Assembly (NCBI GenBank): GCA_028289605.1
Contig: JANQON010000006.1
Location: 372,001 to 436,000, forward strand
Direction of reading: 5' to 3'
Length of the DNA: 64,000 nt
From: Hyphococcus sp.
GTDB lineage: Bacteria; Pseudomonadota; Alphaproteobacteria; Caulobacterales; Parvularculaceae
Below the pieces are notes generated by a model. The model ran no database searches. It worked only from the letters and a program-made list of their open reading frames with translations, and was not told the origin of the DNA. The position numbers were made by a program, and so were the translations under genes. Below are positions 1-8,010 of this stretch, piece after piece (the first letter of the stretch is position 1; each line of letters opens with the position of its first letter).

Positions 1-503
1 TTCAACAGCAACCGCGCCGCCCGGTCGGCGGCTTCGGTTCCCTCCAGGGTGTAAATTGGCCGCGATTTGTAAAATGCGCCGAGCGCGTTGGAAATCGCCT
101 GGTTGGCCCTGTTGGCGTAGCGGTCGGGGATCCCGGCGATGCGCACATTTTCAACCTGCGGATCGGCGAGATAGAAAGCGGCCTCTTCGCGCACATAGCG
201 AACCGACCCGGACAGATCGACGGCGCCGGACAGCGGCTGCGGATTGTCGTTGATAGTGATGTTGAGGGTCGCGTCGACGCCGCCGGCGACCCGGTCGCTG
301 CCCTCAATCAAATCGATGCGCGGATTGTCGACCGTCACTTCAAAAATCAGATAATAGCGCTCCGACCATGGCAGTTGATCGTCCAGCCGCTCGCGCAAGT
401 CCGCCTCGGAAAACCGAAACACGAATTCCTGGTCGCGGAGAAAGAAGAAGGCGGCGGCGCCTGCTGCAATGACGAGGAGAATGATGGTTGTCAGAATTCT
501 CAT
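1..503 (-). CDS. DUF1439/YceB-like membrane-anchored protein (3' end beyond left edge)
   Basis: The reading frame starts at an ATG at 503 and runs open off the left edge, giving about 167 residues. Residues 4-21 form a hydrophobic segment (ILTTIILLVIAAGAAAFFF), a signal anchor or uncleaved signal. The rest shows the alternating pattern of DUF1439 proteins: 'FSEADLRERLDDQLPW', then beta-strand-like stretches such as 'VDNPRIDLIEGSDRVAG' and 'SGAVDLSGSVRYV'. Known YceB-family members are envelope proteins of poorly known role in the BPI/Takeout-like fold group. It is divergent from bdhA with about 140 bp between starts. The frame and anchor are clear; the family call is from pattern recognition only. 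Confidence 0.7.
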   Translation of the reverse strand, partial: MRILTTIILLVIAAGAAAFFFLRDQEFVFRFSEADLRERLDDQLPWSERYYLIFEVTVDNPRIDLIEGSDRVAGGVDATLNITINDNPQPLSGAVDLSGSVRYVREEAAFYLADPQVENVRIAGIPDRYANRANQAISNALGAFYKSRPIYTLEGTEAADRAARLLL

Positions 504-646
504 AGAACGTGTCTTGGCGCAGCCCCGCTATTCCCTTCGCAGGTTTCACGCCCCCGGCAAACCCCTCCGCCCTACGCCAGACGTGATTTGCCGTTTTGCG
601 TTGCAGCATTTAGGAAACCGCCATGCAGCATGAAAGGACGCGCCCC

Positions 647-1429
647 ATGACAGCCCCGCTCAACGCCGTCGTCACCGGCTCCACCTCCGGCATCGGTCTC
701 GGCATTGCGACCGCATTCGCCGAGAACGGCATGAACGTGATGCTCAACGGATTTGGCGACGCCGATGAGATTGAGGGGATCCGGGCCGGCCTCGAACAAC
801 AGCACAGCGTGAAAGTGCGCTACAGCGGCGCGGACATGACGAAACCGGAAGAGATTCGCGCCATGATGGCGCAGGCGGAAGACGCGTTCGGCCAGGTCGA
901 CGTCCTCGTCAACAACGCCGGCATCCAGCATGTGGTGAAGATCGAAGATTTTCCCGAGGAGAAATTCGACGCCATTATCGCGATCAACATGGTCTCCGCC
1001 TTCCACACCACCAAAGCGGTGATCGGCGGCATGAAGGATCGCGGCTTTGGACGCCTCATCAACATCGCGTCCGCGCACGGCCTTGTCGCCTCGCCGTTCA
1101 AGTCGGCCTATGTCATGGCCAAACACGGCATTGTCGGCTTCACCAAGGTCGCCGCCATGGAAGGCGCGGAGTTCGGCGTGACAGCCAACGCCATTTGTCC
1201 CGGCTACGTCAAAACGCCGCTGGTGGAGAACCAGATCGCCGACACCGCAAAAGAACGCGGCATCACGGAAGAAGAAGTGGTGAGAGACGTCATGCTTGGC
1301 GAGCAGCCGACCAAGGAATTCGTCACGGTCGAACAGCTGGGCGCTCTTGCCGTGTTCCTGTGTTCAGAGGCGGCCGCGTCGATCACCGGAACGGCGTTGC
1401 CGGTCGACGGCGGCTGGGTCGCCCACTAG
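647..1429 (+). CDS. bdhA: D-beta-hydroxybutyrate dehydrogenase (SDR family)
   Basis: Oxidises 3-hydroxybutyrate to acetoacetate with NAD+ in the cytoplasm, the step that follows PHB depolymerisation. The 260-residue product has the Rossmann motif TGSTSGIG at 9-16, NNAG at 89-92, and the catalytic Ser142, Tyr155 and Lys159 (YVMAK). The C-terminal 'PVDGGWVAH' is typical of HBDH. An in-frame ATG at 623 exists, but AAAGGA lies at a good distance before the ATG at 647, so I use 647. The next gene starts on the base after the stop codon, so the two are surely co-translated. Family assignment is strong; substrate is inferred from overall resemblance to alphaproteobacterial HBDH. Confidence 0.9.
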   Translation: MTAPLNAVVTGSTSGIGLGIATAFAENGMNVMLNGFGDADEIEGIRAGLEQQHSVKVRYSGADMTKPEEIRAMMAQAEDAFGQVDVLVNNAGIQHVVKIEDFPEEKFDAIIAINMVSAFHTTKAVIGGMKDRGFGRLINIASAHGLVASPFKSAYVMAKHGIVGFTKVAAMEGAEFGVTANAICPGYVKTPLVENQIADTAKERGITEEEVVRDVMLGEQPTKEFVTVEQLGALAVFLCSEAAASITGTALPVDGGWVAH

Positions 1430-2467
1430 ATGGCGCAATCGAAAAGCATCAACCTCGCGCTTCAGGGCGGCGGCGCCCATGGCGCTGTCTCCTGGGGCGT
1501 CGCCGACAGGATCCTCGAGGATCCGCGCTTCGACATCGACGCCATATCCGGCTCCAGCGCCGGCGCCGTCAACGCCGCCGCCGTCGCCTACGGCCTCCAT
1601 GTGGGCGGCAAGGAAGGCGCGCGCGCGTCGCTTGAGACGCTGTGGCGCGAAGTCTCCAAAGCCGGTCAGGCCTTCAGTCCGGTGCGCGCCAATCCGTTTC
1701 CATCCCTCTTCGGCAAGGACATTGTGAACGCCGTTTCCTACCAGATGTTCGACAGCGTCACGCGCACCTTCTCGCCCTATCAGCTCAATCCCTTCGGATT
1801 TAATCCGCTTAGGGACATTTTAGAAGCCTGCATCGATTTTGAGAGCCTGCAAAAATGCGACGTGACGAAACTCTTTCTCTCGGCGACTAACGTTCGCACC
1901 GGCAAGGTTCACGTCTTTGAAACAAAAGACGCCACCGTCGACGCGGTCTGCGCTTCGACATGCCTGCCCTTCCTTTTCAAGGCGGTCGAAATCAACGGGG
2001 AGCACTATTGGGACGGCGGCTATATGGGCAACCCCGTGCTGTTTCCCTTTTTCTATGAAGCAGGCTCGGCGGATGTCGTCATCGTTCACGTCAATCCTAT
2101 CGAAAGGGATGAAGTGCCGATAACGGCGCCCGACATCATGAACCGGGTCAACGAAGTCACGTTTAACTCCTCTCTCTTGCGGGAACTGCGCGCCATATCT
2201 TTCGTGCACAAATTGCTCGACGACGGCTGGCTGAAAGACGAATACCGCGATCGCCTGCGGGACATACGCATTCATTCGGTCCGGTCCGACAAGGCGCTGG
2301 TCGACTATGATATCTCGTCGAAATTTCGCACTGACTGGGCGTTCCTGACAGACCTTCGCGACAAGGGCCGCGACATTGCCGCCGCCTGGATCGATGACCA
2401 TGTCGACAAGATTGGCGTTGAGTCCTCGGTCGACCTGCGCGCCATGTTCGACGGCGGACCGAACTAG
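1430..2467 (+). CDS. Patatin-like phospholipase
   Basis: A 345-residue patatin-domain hydrolase. It has the oxyanion loop GGGAHG (13-18), the nucleophile elbow GSSAG with Ser43, and the catalytic Asp195 in 'WDGGY', so the Ser-Asp dyad is intact. There is no signal peptide, so it acts in the cytoplasm or at the inner face of the membrane. It follows bdhA with zero spacing; this pairing suggests a role in PHB-granule or membrane lipid turnover, though that is inference. The substrate could be a phospholipid or another acyl ester. Confidence 0.9.
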   Translation: MAQSKSINLALQGGGAHGAVSWGVADRILEDPRFDIDAISGSSAGAVNAAAVAYGLHVGGKEGARASLETLWREVSKAGQAFSPVRANPFPSLFGKDIVNAVSYQMFDSVTRTFSPYQLNPFGFNPLRDILEACIDFESLQKCDVTKLFLSATNVRTGKVHVFETKDATVDAVCASTCLPFLFKAVEINGEHYWDGGYMGNPVLFPFFYEAGSADVVIVHVNPIERDEVPITAPDIMNRVNEVTFNSSLLRELRAISFVHKLLDDGWLKDEYRDRLRDIRIHSVRSDKALVDYDISSKFRTDWAFLTDLRDKGRDIAAAWIDDHVDKIGVESSVDLRAMFDGGPN

Positions 2468-2513
2468 GGATTTTTGTAGTTGAGGCGGGTCGAAATTCTC
2501 CGCACACTCCCGA

Positions 2514-2552
2514 CCTCATCCTGAGGTGGGCCGAAGGCCCCTCGAAGGATGG
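2514..2552. repeat. Family B intergenic repeat ('CTCATCCTGAGG...CTCGAAGGATGG')
   Basis: A short dispersed element running from CCTCATCCTGAGG to CTCGAAGGATGG, with an internal GGGCC/GGCCC hairpin. Related copies lie at 7111-7155 and 26303-26426. It sits between the convergent patatin gene and the beta-propeller gene. Confidence 0.75.
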
Positions 2553-2589
2553 CGGCGATCAGAAATGACAATCGCGAACGCAATGCGCG

Positions 2590-3834
2590 CTAGTCGAGTT
2601 CAATCGCCATGATGCGCACCGGCCGGGGCGGATTATCGTCGCGCACCGCCCAGCCGTTTTCAGCGTCATATGAAGGCCAGTTGCTCGTGGCGATGTAGTA
2701 AAACGTGTCGCCCCGAACCGAACCGTGAGTCGGCTCGTTCCATTGCGACAGGTTTTGCGCCAACACTTTGAACTTTCGCACGTTCATCCCGTCTTTGGAA
2801 AGGCGCATGCGGACGATCCGCTGCGGCGTTGTCCCGTTCTGCACGCCGATAAGATCGCCGTCATAAAGATAAAGCCCGTCGATGCCGCCGAGATGGGCGT
2901 CCGCGTCGTTGCCCAACAGCGTCGCTTCGCCGGTGTCGAGGTCCATGGCGTAGAGCCCAGTCAGATAGTCGGCGACGTAAAGCCGCCCATTTTCCTCATC
3001 CAAGGCAATGCCTTGAAGGTTCGCATAGCGCGGATTGGCGAAACTCACAGCGCGTTTGTCGTCTGCGGAATCGATCTTGAAAATGCGCGGCGTTTTGGAG
3101 TCGCTCGCATAGATGACGCCGTCCCCGCCAATTTCGATATCGCCGATCAGCGCGTCGCCCGCGCCGAGGCGGATCTCGCGGATCTGGGCGCCCATCTCAA
3201 GATCGAAGGCGGCGACCGCAGCGAAGGCCGGTTCCTCGCCTGCCTTTTTATAAGCAAGCTGATTGTTTATAGCCGCCCAAAGCGTTTGCCCCCTGACTTC
3301 AATATCGAAAACGCCGCCGCGCGCATAAAGCACGTCGTCGCGTTGACGAAGATCATGAATTTCCCCGCTCCGGACGCAGCCGATAAAATCTGCTTCGTCG
3401 CGGCCGATGGCGATCGCTTCCGGCAACCAGTCGTCATATGCAAGTTCGACGAAGTCGATACTTTCGCCCCGCGCCGACGCGTTATCCGCCATCTGCTTGG
3501 CGATTGCTGCGAACGCTGGATCATCCTTTACCGCATCGAACGCGTCATGACCGGAGAGGTCCATCGACAGCCCGCGCTCGGCCGCTTGTCTCGCGATCTG
3601 CAGCGCCCGCGCCCGGTCGCCATTCATCTCATGAGCAAGAATGCGGTTTCTCATGAGATAGAGCGAATACGGACGAAGACGTTGGGCCGCGTCGAGCTCG
3701 GCGGCGAGCGCATTCCAATTTTCTGAAGCGAACGCGTCCTGCGCGCGCGCCATTGTTTCGTCGTAGGACGGCGGCTCCGCAGCGACGGCGAAACCGAGCA
3801 TGGCGACCGCCACTATGGTTATTCTGAGTTTCAC
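2590..3834 (-). CDS. Exported TPR/NHL-like beta-propeller protein
   Basis: A 414-residue protein with an N-terminal signal peptide (hydrophobic core to about residue 18, 'GFAVAAEPP'). Residues 24-110 are helical and TPR-like ('DAFASENWNALAAELDAAQ', 'ALQIARQAAERG'). From about residue 150 the chain resembles an NHL/SMP-30-type propeller with repeated blades: 'IEIGGDGVIYASDS', 'IALDEENGRLYVADY', 'IDGLYLYDGDLIGVQNG'. It probably acts in the periplasm as a binding or gluconolactonase-like protein; no catalytic residue set can be fixed from sequence alone. It is a single gene, divergent from trhO. Confidence 0.75.
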   Translation of the reverse strand: MKLRITIVAVAMLGFAVAAEPPSYDETMARAQDAFASENWNALAAELDAAQRLRPYSLYLMRNRILAHEMNGDRARALQIARQAAERGLSMDLSGHDAFDAVKDDPAFAAIAKQMADNASARGESIDFVELAYDDWLPEAIAIGRDEADFIGCVRSGEIHDLRQRDDVLYARGGVFDIEVRGQTLWAAINNQLAYKKAGEEPAFAAVAAFDLEMGAQIREIRLGAGDALIGDIEIGGDGVIYASDSKTPRIFKIDSADDKRAVSFANPRYANLQGIALDEENGRLYVADYLTGLYAMDLDTGEATLLGNDADAHLGGIDGLYLYDGDLIGVQNGTTPQRIVRMRLSKDGMNVRKFKVLAQNLSQWNEPTHGSVRGDTFYYIATSNWPSYDAENGWAVRDDNPPRPVRIMAIELD

Positions 3835-3875
3835 GGCTTCCCCCTCCGTTTTTTTTGGCGTTCCGCATTTTTTTT

Positions 3876-3962
3876 CCGCTCATCCCGGCGAAGGCCGGGA
3901 TCTTCCGCTGGATGACTCAGAGCAATGTCTCATGAGGTCCCGGCCTTCGCCGGGATGAGCGG
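3876..3962. repeat. Family A inverted repeat unit, copy 1
   Basis: Two imperfect inverted arms of about 27 bp (3876-3902 and 3936-3962) carry the core CTCATCCCGGCGAAGGCC and its complement, separated by about 33 bp. It is one of eight copies in the window (others near 6243, 6931, 23594, 31693, 39551, 50596 and 58123). It lies in the divergent gap upstream of trhO. Confidence 0.85.
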
Positions 3963-4106
3963 TTTTTTCCTTCACCGAGTCTATCTACCCACTGATCTAT
4001 CTCTCTTTTCATGTCCACCGACGTGACAGGAGACCCTAAGGCGGTCGTCAGGGATGGCAAGAGCGCCCGTCTTGAGCCGCGGCCGCGGTCAGGCTAAGCG
4101 GACGCC

Positions 4107-5033
4107 ATGGCGAAAACTGTCGTTGCAGCATTTTATAAGTTCGTCGCGCTTCCCGATGTCGAAGCGCGCCAGCCCGGCCTTCTCGCCGTTGCGAACAAGG
4201 CGGGTGTCTTCGGGACGATCCTGCTCGCGCCGGAAGGGGTAAACGGCACGATCGCCGGTCCGCGCGGCGGCGTCGACGCCGTGCTCGCCCATATCCGCGC
4301 CTTTCCCGGCTGCGCCGATCTCGACTGGAAGGAGTCCTTCGCCGAGACCGCGCCCTTTCACCGGATGAAGGTGCGGCTCAAAAAAGAAATCGTGACCATG
4401 GGCGTCGCTGATATCGAACCGGCCAAAAGTCATGAACGCTATGTGGAACCGGCGAACTGGAACGAGGTCATCAGCGATCCGGACACCGTCGTTATCGACA
4501 CCCGGAATGATTATGAAGTCAGTATCGGGACCTTTGACGGCGCGATCAATCCGCAGACCACCTCGTTTCGCGAATTCCCCGAATGGTTCCTAGCGTTTCG
4601 GAAATCCCGCGACGTCAAAAAAGTCGCGATGTTCTGCACCGGCGGCATTCGCTGCGAAAAGTCCACGGCCTTTCTGCGCAGCGAGGGCGTTGAAGACGTC
4701 GTCCACCTCAAAGGCGGCATTTTGAAATATCTCGAGACTGTTCCTCGCGAAGAGAGCCTCTGGCGCGGGGAGTGCTTCGTCTTTGACGAGCGCGTTTCGG
4801 TGGGACACGATCTGGCGCCCGGCTCCTATGACATGTGCCACGCCTGCCGCCGGCCCATTGACGAGGCCGACAAAGACTCGCCCCATTACGCGCCCGGCGT
4901 TTCCTGTCCCCATTGCGTCGACGAGTATACCGAAGACCAGCGCCGCGCCTTCGCCGAACGACAGAAACAGGTGGAACTGGCCGAAGCCCGAGGGGAAACC
5001 CATATCGGAACGAAGCCTGGCGCCGCGCGATGA
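4107..5033 (+). CDS. trhO: tRNA uridine(34) hydroxylase, rhodanese-type (TrhO/YceA family)
   Basis: Introduces the hydroxyl group at C5 of wobble uridine in tRNA, the oxygen-dependent route to 5-hydroxyuridine. The 308-residue length is usual. An N-terminal ferredoxin-like region ('[10 protein letters not shown]', '[13 protein letters not shown]') is followed by a rhodanese domain with the active-site loop [10 protein letters not shown], putative catalytic Cys177. The C-terminal tail has paired cysteines (CHAC, CPHC), as in family members. Its stop overlaps the ATG of the GST gene (ATGA), so the two are coupled. Confidence 0.92.
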   Translation: MAKTVVAAFYKFVALPDVEARQPGLLAVANKAGVFGTILLAPEGVNGTIAGPRGGVDAVLAHIRAFPGCADLDWKESFAETAPFHRMKVRLKKEIVTMGVADIEPAKSHERYVEPANWNEVISDPDTVVIDTRNDYEVSIGTFDGAINPQTTSFREFPEWFLAFRKSRDVKKVAMFCTGGIRCEKSTAFLRSEGVEDVVHLKGGILKYLETVPREESLWRGECFVFDERVSVGHDLAPGSYDMCHACRRPIDEADKDSPHYAPGVSCPHCVDEYTEDQRRAFAERQKQVELAEARGETHIGTKPGAAR

Positions 5034-5668
5034 CGGACGCTCTTCCCCTCCTCTATTCCTTCCGGCGCTGCCCTTACGCCATGCGCGCGCGCATGGCGAT
5101 TGCTATGAGCGGTACATCCGTGCGCCTGCGCGAGGTGCTGCTCAAAGACAAACCGGAGGAGATGCTCGCCGTCTCGCCTAAGGGAACGGTCCCTGTACTG
5201 ATCGATGACGGCGCCGTGATCGACGAAAGCCTCGCGGTGATGGACTGGGCGCTTGCTAAACACGACCCGGAAGACTGGCGCGCGCGAGACGACGCCGATC
5301 TCATCGCCGTCAATGACGGCGACTTCAAGCACCATCTCGACCGCTACAAATACGCAACCCGATACGACGGCGCCGACCCGGAAGAGCACCGCGAGCAAGG
5401 CGCACGGTTTTTAAATCAGCTCGCCGCTCGCCTCGTCGACCGACCGTTTTTATGCGGCGAGGCGCGCGGGCGCGCCGACATTGCGATTTTTCCGTTCGTG
5501 CGTCAGTTCCGCATCGCTGACGAACAGTGGTTTGACGCGCACGCGCCGGCGCCCGTGCGCGCCTGGCTGAAGACACTGACGACATCAGACCTCTTCGCAT
5601 CGGCGATGGCGAAATATCCGCAATGGAAAGATACAGGCGAGGAATTCGTGTTCGGCGACGGCGCCTGA
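5030..5668 (+). CDS. Glutathione S-transferase family protein
   Basis: A 212-residue GST. The thioredoxin-fold N-terminus has '[15 protein letters not shown]' (glutaredoxin-like CPYA site, residues about 9-22) and the cis-Pro segment 'KGTVPVLI'; the all-helical C-terminal domain follows. It resembles the Grx2/YibF-like class with a cysteine at the active site rather than Tyr or Ser. The ATG at 5030 overlaps the trhO stop, giving translational coupling; longer in-frame starts would run deep into trhO and are unlikely. The physiological substrate cannot be told. Confidence 0.88.
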   Translation: MTDALPLLYSFRRCPYAMRARMAIAMSGTSVRLREVLLKDKPEEMLAVSPKGTVPVLIDDGAVIDESLAVMDWALAKHDPEDWRARDDADLIAVNDGDFKHHLDRYKYATRYDGADPEEHREQGARFLNQLAARLVDRPFLCGEARGRADIAIFPFVRQFRIADEQWFDAHAPAPVRAWLKTLTTSDLFASAMAKYPQWKDTGEEFVFGDGA

Positions 5669-5769
5669 GATCTCACCGCGCGGCGCCGACCTCGTCCGGC
5701 ACTGGACAGGCGACGATGCTTGTGAAACCCTTACTCACCGCGCGCGCAAGCCGCGGCCTTTTTTGGCTT

Positions 5770-5790
5770 CCAGGCTGAATTGGAGCCTGG
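5770..5790 (+). other. Leader hairpin before the RlpA-like gene
   Basis: A 7-bp perfect stem, CCAGGCT / AGCCTGG, with a 7-base loop sits directly upstream of the GGGGAGG ribosome site of the RlpA-like gene. It could modulate mRNA stability or access to the start. The role is untested. Confidence 0.35.
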
Positions 5791-5804
5791 TTGGGGAGGA
5801 CCTG

Positions 5805-6206
5805 ATGCGACATTTTCTTTACGCGGTTTTCGCCGTGGGCGCCGTCGGATGCGCGACCGCCGGTACGGGCGCCGACAGCAGCAATGGCGGCGCGAGCACG
5901 GCGTCCTCATCGGGCAAGGCGTTTGAATGCGGCGGCGCGTCCTATTATGCCGACTCCCTCGCCGGCAATTCGACCGCCAGCGGCGAGCCCTATGCGCCGG
6001 GTAAGCTGACGGCGGCGCACAAAACCCTCGCCTTCGGCACGATGGTGCGCGTCGAACGCAAGGACGGCGGCGGCTCGGTCACCGTACGCGTCAACGATCG
6101 CGGCCCCTTCACGCCTGGCCGGGTGATCGACCTCTCCCGCAAAGCGGCGGAACGGATCGACCTCATCACGGACGGCGTTACCGACGTTTGCATTTACGTT
6201 CAGTAA
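5805..6206 (+). CDS. RlpA-like lipoprotein, double-psi beta-barrel domain
   Basis: A short (133 aa) envelope lipoprotein. The signal ends in a lipobox-like 'GAVGC' at residues 12-16, followed by a low-complexity Ser/Gly linker and a double-psi beta-barrel: 'GGASYYADSLAGNSTASGE', 'TAAHKTLAFGTMVRV', 'VRVNDRGPF', 'IDLSRKAAERI'. The Asp of the NDRGPF motif, catalytic in lytic transglycosylase RlpA, is present. There is no SPOR domain, so it is not canonical RlpA. The start at 5805 is set by GGGGAGG just upstream; longer in-frame starts would bury the lipobox. Confidence 0.85.
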   Translation: MRHFLYAVFAVGAVGCATAGTGADSSNGGASTASSSGKAFECGGASYYADSLAGNSTASGEPYAPGKLTAAHKTLAFGTMVRVERKDGGGSVTVRVNDRGPFTPGRVIDLSRKAAERIDLITDGVTDVCIYVQ

Positions 6207-6242
6207 ACGGACGGTTTAGCTGGCGCTGGGCCAATCACTTTA

Positions 6243-6327
6243 CCGCTCATCCCGGCGAAAGCCGGGACCTCGCGCAACAAGTTCGGAGTATGCGGACTGA
6301 GATCCCGGCTTTCGCCGGGATGAGCGG
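6243..6327. repeat. Family A inverted repeat unit, copy 2
   Basis: Arms 6243-6269 and 6301-6327 with the CTCATCCCGGCGAAAGCC core. The spacer between the arms is nearly the reverse complement of the spacer in copy 3 (6931-7000), so the two are the same element in opposite orientation. It fills much of the 307-bp gap 6207-6513; I see nothing else there. Confidence 0.85.
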
Positions 6328-6513
6328 AAAAACTTGTTTCCTCCGTCCGGCCCGCAGCTTGCAGCGCCCCTTTCCGCGAGGCGAATGACGCCGAAAAGCG
6401 CCGTAATCCACCTCGAAATGTTCCGATCTGCGCCCGATTTTAACCATGAAGGGCGCGCATCACGGACCAGCGCGGGGGAGCGGCGCAAAGGGAAACGCGG
6501 AAGGGCCGAAACG

Positions 6514-6900
6514 ATGCTGGCGAGCATGACAGGCGCTTTATTGCTGAAGACAATCGCGGCGGCGAGCCCCGCCCCCGCTGTCGGGCCGGATATCGGGCCC
6601 AGCGCAGCGCACTATTCCGTATACGGCGCCCTTGGCGCGCAACCCGCGACGTTTCGCGCCGGCGACGGCTTTGCGTTCGCCGCGCCCCGCATCAACCGAA
6701 CCGTCATGCCCCTGCGCGACGCGGTCCCCATGATGGAGCGCAACGGCTTCCGCCTCCAGCTCTCCGCCGTCGGCAAAGCCGAGGGCCCCGACTACGGCCC
6801 CGCGCCCATCGTCCGAAAAGACGACCGCGCCATGGCGCATAACAAGACGTTTTACCCGGAGGCGGCGCCGGTGGTGATTGGATTTCGGGTGGAGTATTGA
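6514..6900 (+). CDS. Hypothetical exported protein
   Basis: A 128-residue product with a short hydrophobic N-terminus (MLASMTGALLLKTIAAASPAPA) that could be a signal peptide. The rest is Ala/Pro/Arg-rich with no motif I recognise. The start at 6514 is preceded by GGAAGGG at proper spacing, favouring it over upstream in-frame codons. It lies alone between two family A repeats. The codon pattern agrees with neighbours, so I think it is real, but the function is unknown. Confidence 0.5.
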   Translation: MLASMTGALLLKTIAAASPAPAVGPDIGPSAAHYSVYGALGAQPATFRAGDGFAFAAPRINRTVMPLRDAVPMMERNGFRLQLSAVGKAEGPDYGPAPIVRKDDRAMAHNKTFYPEAAPVVIGFRVEY

Positions 6901-6930
6901 GAGCGCCGCGGGCGCGTTCTAAACAAAACC

Positions 6931-7000
6931 CCGCTCATCCCGGCGCAGGCCGGGACCTCAGTCCGCATACTCAGAACCTGTTGCGCCAGATCCCGGCCCG
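6931..7000. repeat. Family A inverted repeat unit, copy 3, right arm truncated
   Basis: The left arm (6931-6957) is intact, but the right arm stops after 'GATCCCGGC' near 6998, where unrelated sequence takes over. The spacer matches copy 2 in inverted orientation. The break lies at the left border of a region of different composition and may mark a past recombination or insertion. Confidence 0.75.
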
Positions 7001-7025
7001 ACCGGCTTTGCAGGCTGCGGGTTAT

Positions 7026-7055
7026 GGTTCAATGAACAGAAATGTTCATTGAACC
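7026..7055. promoter_or_regulatory. Perfect 13-bp inverted repeat with GAAA loop
   Basis: GGTTCAATGAACA (7026-7038), loop GAAA (7039-7042), TGTTCATTGAACC (7043-7055). The arms match at all 13 positions. There is no T-run after it, so it is not an ordinary terminator. It could be an operator, a transposon or integration remnant, or a hairpin recognised by an enzyme. Confidence 0.6.
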
Positions 7056-7110
7056 GATCATTAGCCAACAATGAAACTATCCGTAGCGTCTGGCCCATGA
7101 TTCTCCCGGA

Positions 7111-7155
7111 CTTCATCCTGAGGTGCTTTTGCACAGCAAAAGCCTCGAAGGATGG
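7111..7155. repeat. Family B intergenic repeat, copy 2
   Basis: Runs from CTTCATCCTGAGG to CTCGAAGGATGGG and contains the internal hairpin GCTTTTG/CAAAAGC. It is homologous in layout to 2514-2552, and overlies the downstream side of the small gene at 7160-7396. Confidence 0.7.
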
Positions 7156-7159
7156 GCAA

Positions 7160-7396
7160 CTACACCCGATACTTCACCAACCGAAACACCCCCTTCTCCG
7201 GCTTGTAGACCTTGTCCGGAAACCTCTCGCAAAGCTTCCACACACAGCCGTTGACCGTCTTCGGATGAAACCCCGCATCAGCCGCCTCGATCATCCTGTT
7301 GAGATCGACCCAGCGGAGACCCTCGGGGTGTTGGTCGAGCAACGCGAGGGCGGTTTCGTTGATACGGTGGGTGATGGGGGCGGGTTTGGGGGGCAT
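7160..7396 (-). CDS. Small winged-helix-like protein
   Basis: A 78-residue basic protein. 'ETALALLDQHPEGLRWVDLNRMI' followed by 'GFHPKTVNGCVWKLCERFPDKV' and 'KPEKGVFRLVKYR' reads like three helices and a beta wing, as in HARE-type or other winged-helix DNA-binding domains. No clear ribosome site precedes its ATG. Base composition is close to the high-GC genome, unlike the two genes upstream of it on the same strand, so it may be a separate unit. It could be a small regulator; the call is from fold-like pattern only. Confidence 0.5.
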   Translation of the reverse strand: MPPKPAPITHRINETALALLDQHPEGLRWVDLNRMIEAADAGFHPKTVNGCVWKLCERFPDKVYKPEKGVFRLVKYRV

Positions 7397-7426
7397 GGGC
7401 GCGTGTAACGTTGGCTGAAGCCTGCC

Positions 7427-7993
7427 CTATTCTAAAACCTCACCGTATCCCGGCGGATTTTTGAATGATTTTGTTTCTGGTGCGCCAGCTATTTCAGATG
7501 CAGCGTCAGCATTTTTACGTCGAACACTTTGTTCCAACAAATCCGCTTGCAAATCAAATAAGCTAATATCCCCTTGTATCACCATAAAAGTCCTACAGAA
7601 CGAATAAACAATTATAAAGGCCAATACAAAACTATAAGATTGCTGCGATACCGAAATGAGAGCTGACGAAATATCTAGCGAGCCGATAAATGCCATAAAT
7701 GGCGTCAAGGCAATCAATCCGCCCATAGCGAATAGAATCACGATAATCAGAGCGCGCAGAGCGAGCATCGTCTTGCGAACTGCGATTGCCAATCGACGAG
7801 ATTCCTCAAGATCCAACGAATCCATATTTGCGAATGGAAATCCGCGTGACAGTCTAATCAATGATGCAGCGCCGATAACCGACAACGCCGTAATGATTGC
7901 AGATCGCATTTCACGCCAGAGATCCAATGGCATAAAAACCGCGAGACCGCCTGCGATCAAAGGGGCTCCAACAATGAGAATCCTAATCAGCAT
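7427..7993 (-). CDS. Four-helix membrane protein of AT-rich two-gene cassette
   Basis: A 188-residue membrane protein with four likely transmembrane helices: about 3-23 (ILIVGAPLIAGGLAVFM), 31-48, 78-105 (ALRALIIVILFAMGGLIAL) and 122-141 (FVLAFIIVYSFCRTFMV). A cytosolic tail of about 45 residues follows. It starts 17 bp after the 347-aa gene on the same strand, so the two form an operon. The DNA is visibly AT-richer than the flanks and uses codons such as ATA, AGA and TTA that are rare elsewhere here, a sign of recent acquisition. I recognise no family. Membrane partner plus cytosolic partner is a layout common in defence systems; that role is a hypothesis. Confidence 0.75.
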   Translation of the reverse strand: MLIRILIVGAPLIAGGLAVFMPLDLWREMRSAIITALSVIGAASLIRLSRGFPFANMDSLDLEESRRLAIAVRKTMLALRALIIVILFAMGGLIALTPFMAFIGSLDISSALISVSQQSYSFVLAFIIVYSFCRTFMVIQGDISLFDLQADLLEQSVRRKNADAASEIAGAPETKSFKNPPGYGEVLE

Positions 7994-8010
7994 TATTCAG
8001 TTTGTATGCA

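Noticed and set aside
7026-7055. An intrinsic terminator
   Set aside because: The stem is perfect but A/T-rich in part and not followed by a T-run on either strand.
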